Assembly (NCBI GenBank): GCA_901456055.1
Contig: CABDWT010000003.1
Coordinates: 424,135-488,134 of the forward strand
Length of the DNA stretch: 64,000 nucleotides
Source of the DNA: Phytobacter ursingii
GTDB lineage: Bacteria; Pseudomonadota; Gammaproteobacteria; Enterobacterales; Enterobacteriaceae
Direction: 5' to 3'
In this document: piece after piece, positions 56,786-64,000 of the stretch
How the letters are laid out: each line of letters starts with the position of its first letter
Position numbering within the stretch: the stretch's first letter is position 1
Notes under the pieces: generated by a model
Databases searched by the model: none
What the model was told of the DNA's origin: nothing
The model's input: the letters and a program-made list of their open reading frames with translations, nothing else
Translations under genes and position numbers: made by a program

Positions 56786-57390
56786 ATACTATCTCATAAT
56801 TCTCATCTATGAATTCGTGCTTAAATATAACCAGAGTATTCAATGATTGCGCTTTCGACGTTTACCAAATTATATTTTCACTGAATAAGTTTTTGTTAGA
56901 TATAAAATACATCAATAAATTAGACAGAGTTGTCACTATAATAATATTGTTTTTTGGGGATTGTACAGAAATCCCGCCGATGCTTGCAATCGGAATTTTT
57001 CTTTCATGAATATTTTTGGTGTCAGCATGTTAATAGCCAGGACTTAATGCTGGAACAGGAGGGGGTGAATAATACATTGTTGATTTTATTATTTTTCTTC
57101 ATTTATTTTTGTCGCCCAAAAATTCAGTTGTAACTATTTTCCTTAATTATTATTTCAACTATATATTCAAATGATGAATATATGACATTTACAGCGGCGG
57201 TCTCCATGAGCAACTTGCGCTGATCCCAATTTGCGAAAAATATCACCATGCTTTAAGTCGTCACCTCTGCGGCACGAAATCCACGATGACACTTCTCCCG
57301 GATGCGCTGTCACTTATCCGGGCGACGATTGGGTTTGTAGCCCCGGTAAGCGCTAGCGCCACCGGGGAATGTTGCGGATTACCGCGCGAT
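56786..57390. other. AT-rich gap with REP at its end
   Basis: 605 bp. The first about 400 bases are very AT-rich and hold only short frames without ribosome sites; no usher or pilin remnant was recognised. 57291-57378 holds REP/BIME palindromes (CCCGGATGCGCTGTCACTTA, GTAGCCCCGGTAAGCGCTAG) just past the transporter gene 3' end. Confidence 0.7.
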
Positions 57391-58740
57391 TTACATCACC
57401 ACGCTGGCCAGCAAAATAAACAGCAGCCCGCAGATGGAGAGCAATGTCGACATCAACGTCCAGGACAACAATGTCTCCTTGGTGGTCAGACCGAAGAAAT
57501 CCTTAATCATCCAGAAGCTTGCATCATTCACGTGCGAACAGATGCAGGAACCCGCCCCCGTTGCCAGGGTAATCAGCGCCAGATTGGTATGAGGATGCGC
57601 CGCCAGCAGGGGAATCACTAACCCGGCGGTGGAAATAGCGGCAACCGTGGCCGACCCCAGACAAATCCGCAGGAACGCCGCGACGCCCCAGGCCATCAGA
57701 ATCGGGTTAATGTCCATCCCTGACACCAGCGTGGAAATATACTGGCCCACCCCGGAATCAATCAGCACCTGCTTAAACGCACCGCCGCCGCCGATAATCA
57801 ACAGCAGGCCGGCAATCCCGGCAATCGCTTTGCCACAGGAGTCCATCAGCTCCGAAATGGTTTTCCCACGACCCACACCCATGGTGTAAATCGCGAACAA
57901 CAGCGAAATCAGCATGGCAATGGTGGAGTTCCCCAAAAACAGGAAGATGTTATACAGCATGCCAGGGGCGCCCGCGTCTTTCGGGCGAGCCATCTGCATA
58001 ATGGTCACCAGCGCCATCAAAATAACCGGCAGCATGGCGGTCAAAAAGCTAATGCCAAACCCCGGCATTTCGCTCTCGGTAAAACTCTTTGTGGCGCCGA
58101 GAGAGGCAATATTGCCCTCTTTTTTAAAGGCATCCGGAATCAATCGCTGACACACTTTATTCAGCAACGGGCCACAGAGAATAAAGGTAGGAATGCCCAC
58201 GATAATGCCGTAAATCAACACAAGGCCGACATCTGCGCCATATTCACGGGCGATCACAGTCGGTCCCGGGTGCGGCGGCAGAAAACCGTGCGCAACCAGT
58301 AAACCGGACAGCATCGGCACGCACATATACATCGGCGATATTTTCGCTTCGCGGGCAATGGCGAAGATAATCGGCACCAGCAGAATCAGGCCGACTTCGA
58401 AAAAGAGCGCAATCCCGACGATAAACGCCGAACAGACTACCGCCCAGTCGAGTTTTTTCGCACCGAAATATTTCAGCATGGTCAGCGCGATACGCTGGGC
58501 GCCGCCGGCATCAGATAATAAACGCCCGAGCATCACGCCGAAGCCAAATATCAAACCTATATGGCCCAGCGTACCGCCAAGGCCGGATTCGACCGAGGTA
58601 ACAACTTTATTCAGGTTCATTCCACTGGCGATGGCGACCCCGATTGAGACGATAATTAACGAAACAAAAGTATTTAATTTTATTCTTATAGTTAAAAGCA
58701 GGAGTACAGCAATACCTGCCACGACGATAAATAGTGGCAT
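57391..58740 (-). CDS. yjhF: GntP-family sugar-acid transporter YjhF
   Basis: Inner-membrane gluconate-permease-family symporter, 449 residues, about twelve hydrophobic segments, with family stretches [17 protein letters not shown] and [19 protein letters not shown]. It is last in an operon with dehydratase and aldolase genes of the yjhG/yjhH kind, so a sugar acid such as D-xylonate is the probable substrate. 94 bases after the dehydratase gene. Confidence 0.87.
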   Translation of the reverse strand: MPLFIVVAGIAVLLLLTIRIKLNTFVSLIIVSIGVAIASGMNLNKVVTSVESGLGGTLGHIGLIFGFGVMLGRLLSDAGGAQRIALTMLKYFGAKKLDWAVVCSAFIVGIALFFEVGLILLVPIIFAIAREAKISPMYMCVPMLSGLLVAHGFLPPHPGPTVIAREYGADVGLVLIYGIIVGIPTFILCGPLLNKVCQRLIPDAFKKEGNIASLGATKSFTESEMPGFGISFLTAMLPVILMALVTIMQMARPKDAGAPGMLYNIFLFLGNSTIAMLISLLFAIYTMGVGRGKTISELMDSCGKAIAGIAGLLLIIGGGGAFKQVLIDSGVGQYISTLVSGMDINPILMAWGVAAFLRICLGSATVAAISTAGLVIPLLAAHPHTNLALITLATGAGSCICSHVNDASFWMIKDFFGLTTKETLLSWTLMSTLLSICGLLFILLASVVM

Positions 58741-58834
58741 AACGTCCTCTCTTTCCAGGATACAGATGTGAGCTACCAGACTGCCTGAGCCAGGCAGTCG
58801 AATAATAAAAACTTAATAATGGGTATGACTTAAC

Positions 58835-60802
58835 TCAGGGCTTATTAATATAGTCCTGTAGTGCTTCACTAATTTTATTAACGTCATAAATACAGCCGCG
58901 CCATGTACCGCCGCTCACGGCCTGCAACATTGCCCAGAGGCGGGTATCGTCCGGTAATTCCGGGGCAGGCATTAAATCCGGATGCGTATTCCGGGTATTT
59001 AATAAGGCAGCCGCTTCCTCACGCGATGGCAGAATATTCTCTATATCGGTTCCTAAGAAATTCACCTCCCCATGCAGTTGTTTGCAGTCAATTTTAATTT
59101 CAATAATATCTCCGGTACGTAACTTACCAATCGGCCCACCCGCCAGGGCCTCTGGCCCGACGTGACCAATACAGGCACCGGTTGAAACACCGGAGAAACG
59201 GGCATCGGTAATTAACGAGACATGTTTACCGTATGACAGATGTTTCAGCGCGCTGGTGACCTGATAGGTCTCTTCCATTCCCGTACCGGAGGGGCCCGCG
59301 CCAATAATCACCAGAATATCGCCCGCTTTAATTTTGTCGTGCTTGATATCGTAAATAGCGGCTTTTTCCGAGAGATAGACCTTCGCCGCGCCTTTATGGT
59401 AATAAACGCCCTCTTCATTAATCACCGATGCATCAATGGCCGTGGACTTAATGACCGATCCTTCCGGCGCGATATTGCCCACCGGGAAGGTAATGGTGGA
59501 CGTCAGCCCGCGTTTAGCGGCCTGCTGCGGCGACATAATGACATCATCCGCTGCGACCTGTTCTTGCTTAAATAACAGCTCCTTGAAAATCTGCCGACGT
59601 TCGGACTGCTCCCACCAGTCGAGGTTTTCCTTGAGGGTATTACCGGTGACGGTCATGACATCTTCATGCAGTAAACCGAGGCTGCGCAGATGCAACATCA
59701 CCTCCGGTACACCGCCCGCCATAAAGGCATTGACCGTCGGGTGATAGACCGGGCCGTTCGGCAGTACGCTCACTAAGCGCGGCACCCGCTTGTTAATGCG
59801 GATCCAGTCTTCCACGGTAGGAATATGACAACCCGCCTGATGGGCAATCGCCGGAATATGCAGCAGCAGGTTGGTGGAGCCGCCAAAGGCCGCGTGGACC
59901 ATCATGGCATTCTCAAAGGCTTTATCGGTAAGGATATCCTTCGTGGTGATGCCCTTGTGGGTCAGTTGCAGCGCCGCGCGGGCGGAAGCTCGGGCGATTT
60001 CCTGCCACACCGGCTCGCCTGATGGCGCCAGCGCGGAGTGGGGGATAGCCAGCCCTAAGCCTTCGGCCACCACCTGAGAGGTGCCCGCCGTGCCCAGGAA
60101 CTGACAGCCGCCGCCGGATGACGCGCAGGCCTGACATCCCGCGCGGCGTGCGCCCTGCAACGACAATTCGCCATTGGCAAAACGCGCGCCGATGGTCTGC
60201 ACTTTGCCGTTATCTTCGCCGTGCAGCGCAGGCAATGTCGCTCCGCCAGGGATCAGCACCGTGGCTTTATCGTGCTGAGAGGCGAGCGCCATCATGGTGG
60301 CGGGCAGTCCTTTGTCGCAGGTCGCCACGCCAATCACCGCTTTGGCATCCGGCAGGGAGCGAATCAGGCGGCGCATCACCATCGAGGCGTCGTTGCGGTA
60401 GGGCAACGAGTCGAACATACCGGTTGTGCCCTGCGTGCGGCCATCGCACGGGTCGGAGACATAGACCGCATAAGGCAGGGCGTTATTGTGTTTGATAACG
60501 TCAGCCGCCGCTTTCATCTGGATATCCAGCTCATAGTGGCCCTGGTGAAGCGCCAGCGCGACAGGTTTTCCGTCTGGCCCGCGAAGCCCGCCCAGCGTAC
60601 TCAGTAGTAGAATGCCATCACGGTTAAGCTCGTCCGGCGACCAGCCCATCCCGGCATTCATCGTCATACCAAAAATATCGCCACTGGGTCGGTTAACAAG
60701 CATATCCGGGGTCAGAGGCAGCTCGCCTTGCGGGCCAGCGGCGTGCGTCCTGACGTGGTAAATCTCCCGGTTGTCGTTATCAAATATTTCGCGAACAGAC
60801 AT
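58835..60802 (-). CDS. yjhG: D-xylonate (sugar-acid) dehydratase YjhG
   Basis: IlvD/Edd-family iron-sulfur dehydratase, 655 residues, as long as E. coli YjhG and very similar to it. It removes water from D-xylonate to give 2-dehydro-3-deoxy-D-pentonate. Cluster/metal cysteines are in SDPCDGRTQGT, GVATCDKGLPATM and ASSGGGCQFLG. Lies 10 bases after the aldolase gene in one operon. Confidence 0.92.
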   Translation of the reverse strand: MSVREIFDNDNREIYHVRTHAAGPQGELPLTPDMLVNRPSGDIFGMTMNAGMGWSPDELNRDGILLLSTLGGLRGPDGKPVALALHQGHYELDIQMKAAADVIKHNNALPYAVYVSDPCDGRTQGTTGMFDSLPYRNDASMVMRRLIRSLPDAKAVIGVATCDKGLPATMMALASQHDKATVLIPGGATLPALHGEDNGKVQTIGARFANGELSLQGARRAGCQACASSGGGCQFLGTAGTSQVVAEGLGLAIPHSALAPSGEPVWQEIARASARAALQLTHKGITTKDILTDKAFENAMMVHAAFGGSTNLLLHIPAIAHQAGCHIPTVEDWIRINKRVPRLVSVLPNGPVYHPTVNAFMAGGVPEVMLHLRSLGLLHEDVMTVTGNTLKENLDWWEQSERRQIFKELLFKQEQVAADDVIMSPQQAAKRGLTSTITFPVGNIAPEGSVIKSTAIDASVINEEGVYYHKGAAKVYLSEKAAIYDIKHDKIKAGDILVIIGAGPSGTGMEETYQVTSALKHLSYGKHVSLITDARFSGVSTGACIGHVGPEALAGGPIGKLRTGDIIEIKIDCKQLHGEVNFLGTDIENILPSREEAAALLNTRNTHPDLMPAPELPDDTRLWAMLQAVSGGTWRGCIYDVNKISEALQDYINKP

Positions 60803-60812
60803 GGTGTTCCCC

Positions 60813-61718
60813 TTATTGTTTTAAAATTCCCTGAGAGGACAGGAGCGCTCTCACTTTTTCTTTTGCTTCCGTCGACGCTTCCAGGATCGGTGGCAGGCAA
60901 TACGCGTTCACCGGGAGCCCCACGCACTGCATGGCATATTTGATGAGTGAGACAAACGGGGTTTCCAGCGCATAAATTGACGGCAACTGGAGCAATTTTT
61001 TGTTAAGTGTGGCGGCTGTGGCGAGGTCGTTTTCCTGCCAGGCGCGATAGATGCCGATGGATAATTCCGGCGCGAAGTTGGCGCTGGCGGTAATCGACCC
61101 GTCACCGCCCAGCAGCAACGTGTTGAGTAAATGGTCGTCGTAGCCGCAGAAAACGGAGAAATCCGGGCGCACCGCTTTGACGGTGTTGATCATTGTGCGC
61201 AGGTGGCCGACGCTGTCGATGGTGTCTTTAATGCCAACGATGTTGTCGTTTTGCAGCACCAGGCGTTTGACGGTCTCAGGCGTTAAGTCCTGACCGGTCA
61301 GGTCGGGGAAGTTATAGATGATCACCGGCAGATTTACGCTACGCGCGATGCGGTGGAAATAATCGTCCAGGTTGCGCGGGGCGACTTTCCAGTAGTAAGG
61401 GTTAATAGCAACAATGCCATCAGCACCGCAAACTTCGGCATGCTGTGCCAGCTTCACCGCTTCGTCGGTGGAGGGCGAACCCACGCCAATCAATACCGGA
61501 ACGCGCTTATCCGCTGCGGCGACCGCCGCTTCGGCGAGCGCCATCCGCTGGCTGGTGTTCATCTGGCTGAATTCCCCGCCGGTCCCCAGATAAAACAGTC
61601 CGTCGACCCCTTTCTCAATCAGAAAATCAGCGACCGCTTTCATGGCCGTTTTATCGATATTTCCGTCGTTATCAAAGGTGCTGGAGACCGGCGGAATAAT
61701 TCCCCTGAACTTTTTCAT
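60813..61718 (-). CDS. yjhH: 2-dehydro-3-deoxy-sugar-acid aldolase YjhH
   Basis: DapA-family class I aldolase, 301 residues, that should split the dehydratase product into pyruvate and glycolaldehyde (or glyceraldehyde). The Schiff-base lysine is in IVGIKDTID; the active-site tyrosine is in VIIYNFPDLTG; GTGGEF is the substrate loop. Between the IclR-type gene (4 bp away) and the dehydratase gene. E. coli YjhH and YagE are close relatives. Confidence 0.92.
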   Translation of the reverse strand: MKKFRGIIPPVSSTFDNDGNIDKTAMKAVADFLIEKGVDGLFYLGTGGEFSQMNTSQRMALAEAAVAAADKRVPVLIGVGSPSTDEAVKLAQHAEVCGADGIVAINPYYWKVAPRNLDDYFHRIARSVNLPVIIYNFPDLTGQDLTPETVKRLVLQNDNIVGIKDTIDSVGHLRTMINTVKAVRPDFSVFCGYDDHLLNTLLLGGDGSITASANFAPELSIGIYRAWQENDLATAATLNKKLLQLPSIYALETPFVSLIKYAMQCVGLPVNAYCLPPILEASTEAKEKVRALLSSQGILKQ

Positions 61719-61722
61719 TACA

Positions 61723-62511
61723 TCAGTTTCCTTTTCTTAGGTTTTCACTTTCACTTCGGTACCCCAGCCCATATGATATTTGCCCGGCGCACTGACGGAG
61801 CAATTCGAGATAACCATCGATCTTATTTCCTGAATACACCACCGGATCGCCCGACAGTGAGATCGCATAATTAACCCGGTTATACATATTGAATACCGGC
61901 ATACTCAGACATACTGCGCCATAGGTTGATTCTTCATTGTCTATGGCCCATCCGCGTAAACGCGTTTTCTGCAATTCTTCCCAAAATAATTTTTTATCCG
62001 TAAAAGTATTTCGGGTATGGGGTGTCAGCGTGAGTGCATTTAAAAAATAATCCATTTCCTCACGGGGCTTCCAGGCGAGTAATGCCTTACCCAACGCCGT
62101 GATGTGTAATTCTAACTTCTTGCCAATCCAGCTTTTTTTCGTTGGTACGGTGTCTGGCCCTTCCACTTTATCGAGATAAATGGCGTAGCAGTCTTCAATC
62201 GCCCCTAAATGACAGACCAGCCCACTTTTTTGCGAGAGTTCCTGCATCGGGCGTTTAGTGACCTCAAAAATATTTTTTCGGTGTAACGCCTGGCAGCCAA
62301 GTTCATAGTTTTTAATGCCGAGTGAATATTGGTTGCGATCGCTTTTCGTTAAAAAGCCGCAATCGACCATCACATTTAATAAATTCAGCAGGCTGCTCTT
62401 GGGATATTGAAATTCCCGCAGGAGCTCCATAAAACTCGCTGCACCGACATACGCTATATAGGTCAGTATTTTCTCAGCCCGAATAAGTGAATTACATCCT
62501 TTACCGCCCAT
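61723..62511 (-). CDS. yjhI: IclR-family regulator YjhI
   Basis: IclR-type regulator, 262 residues from the ATG at 62511 ([16 protein letters not shown]); the longer open frame to 62577 has no matching family sequence. Winged helix at about 12-75 ([20 protein letters not shown]), then the effector domain with [10 protein letters not shown]. First gene of the yjhIHGF-type operon and probably its regulator. Confidence 0.88.
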   Translation of the reverse strand: MGGKGCNSLIRAEKILTYIAYVGAASFMELLREFQYPKSSLLNLLNVMVDCGFLTKSDRNQYSLGIKNYELGCQALHRKNIFEVTKRPMQELSQKSGLVCHLGAIEDCYAIYLDKVEGPDTVPTKKSWIGKKLELHITALGKALLAWKPREEMDYFLNALTLTPHTRNTFTDKKLFWEELQKTRLRGWAIDNEESTYGAVCLSMPVFNMYNRVNYAISLSGDPVVYSGNKIDGYLELLRQCAGQISYGLGYRSESENLRKGN

Positions 62512-62639
62512 AACGGCTCCTGTGTTGATGGAGAAAAGTTTATCTGTCCAGTAAAGCGGAAAATACGTCTGGTTCAACAGGCTGAACCGAGTTAGGGCGG
62601 GGAAACGTGATCTGTGACGAGGTTTTGCATAATGGATTT

Positions 62640-62834
62640 ATTGGCGAAGCTCGTCGCCTGGATAAGGCGCATGCACCGTATCCGGGGACCCGGCGGTGCA
62701 ATATTTACGGGATTACAAACGCAAAAAAGCCCCCGAAACGCGTAGCCCGGATAAGGCGTTTACGCCGCATCCGGGAACCCGGCGGTGCAATATTTACCGG
62801 ATGACAAACGCAAAAAAGCCCCCGAAACGCGTAG
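62640..62834. repeat. REP array with an 89-bp tandem duplication, cut by an IS
   Basis: CGGCGGTGCAATATTTAC occurs at 62691 and 62780, and ACAAACGCAAAAAAGCCCCC at 62715 and 62804, an 89-bp period. Unit 1 continues CGTAGCCCGGATAAGG as a full REP; unit 2 stops at CGTAG (62830-62834) where the insertion sequence begins. Together with non-repeat sequence it fills the 437-bp gap 62512-62948. Confidence 0.9.
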
Positions 62835-62948
62835 ATACTGTTAACGCCTGCAACTTTTTTATCTGCTGCAGTCGCTTCCGGCACCCGGATTTCAGCCATG
62901 ACAACCACAGCGCCACATGGCGCTGTCGCTTTCCCACCTGCTCTGCTC

Positions 62949-64000
<1,052 letters not shown>

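Noticed and set aside
56809-57009. 66-codon frame upstream of the chaperone
   Set aside because: AT-rich chance frame without ribosome site or resemblance to pilins.

Overview
The window reads as a chromosomal segment of a member of the Enterobacteriaceae close to Citrobacter, Salmonella and Escherichia, most likely Citrobacter. This rests on gene order and protein resemblance recalled from known genomes, since no search could be run. The backbone follows the E. coli yid-dsd-emrD-tisB/istR-ivbL-ilvBN-yicN-nepI-yicL order, and REP/BIME repeats lie between genes throughout.

Bases 1-13463: the end of yidE; an unusual GC-rich dispersed repeat; the alpha-glucoside set yidP-glvC-glvG; two DUF202 genes (yidH, yidG); the D-serine set dsdA-dsdX with divergent dsdC; a secreted GH5-like protein whose 3' end overlaps emrD tail to tail by 155 bp; and an EamA exporter. 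Bases 13464-16398 hold the SOS-controlled toxin tisB with its antitoxin RNA IstR-1 and a LexA box, then the ivbL leader and attenuator and ilvBN. In place of uhpABCT comes deoQ<>deoKPX (deoxyribose use, 16416-20825) with a strong palindromic operator. yicN, nepI and yicL follow.

Bases 23939-30199 hold a beta-glucoside/cellobiose-type PTS locus (IIB, IIC, GH1 hydrolase, IIA, LamB-type porin) with a divergent LacI-type repressor and two matching operators. A full 127-bp ERIC element sits just upstream of the porin start. Bases 30243-41931 are mixed accessory genes: kptA, nitroreductase/LysR, aldo-keto reductase, WYL regulator, cupin, XRE-cupin/B3-B4, LysR/SDR, and a cystine-type amino acid ABC transporter.

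Bases 42031-45686 form a ROK regulator - unknown TIM-barrel-like protein - MFS operon, probably for an unidentified glycoside. Bases 46176-54786 form an iron locus: a lone NqrC-like flavoprotein, a Fur box, an FTR1 permease (FetM), a P19 protein (FetP), a DUF2318 membrane protein, two FtsX-type permeases with an ATPase, and a TlpA-type lipoprotein. Bases 54891-56785 are an AT-rich fimbrial remnant (chaperone and adhesin, no usher). Bases 57391-62511 are the yjhF-yjhG-yjhH-yjhI sugar-acid operon. The right end is an IS621-like IS110-family element that interrupts a REP sequence exactly at its AG/CT dinucleotide.
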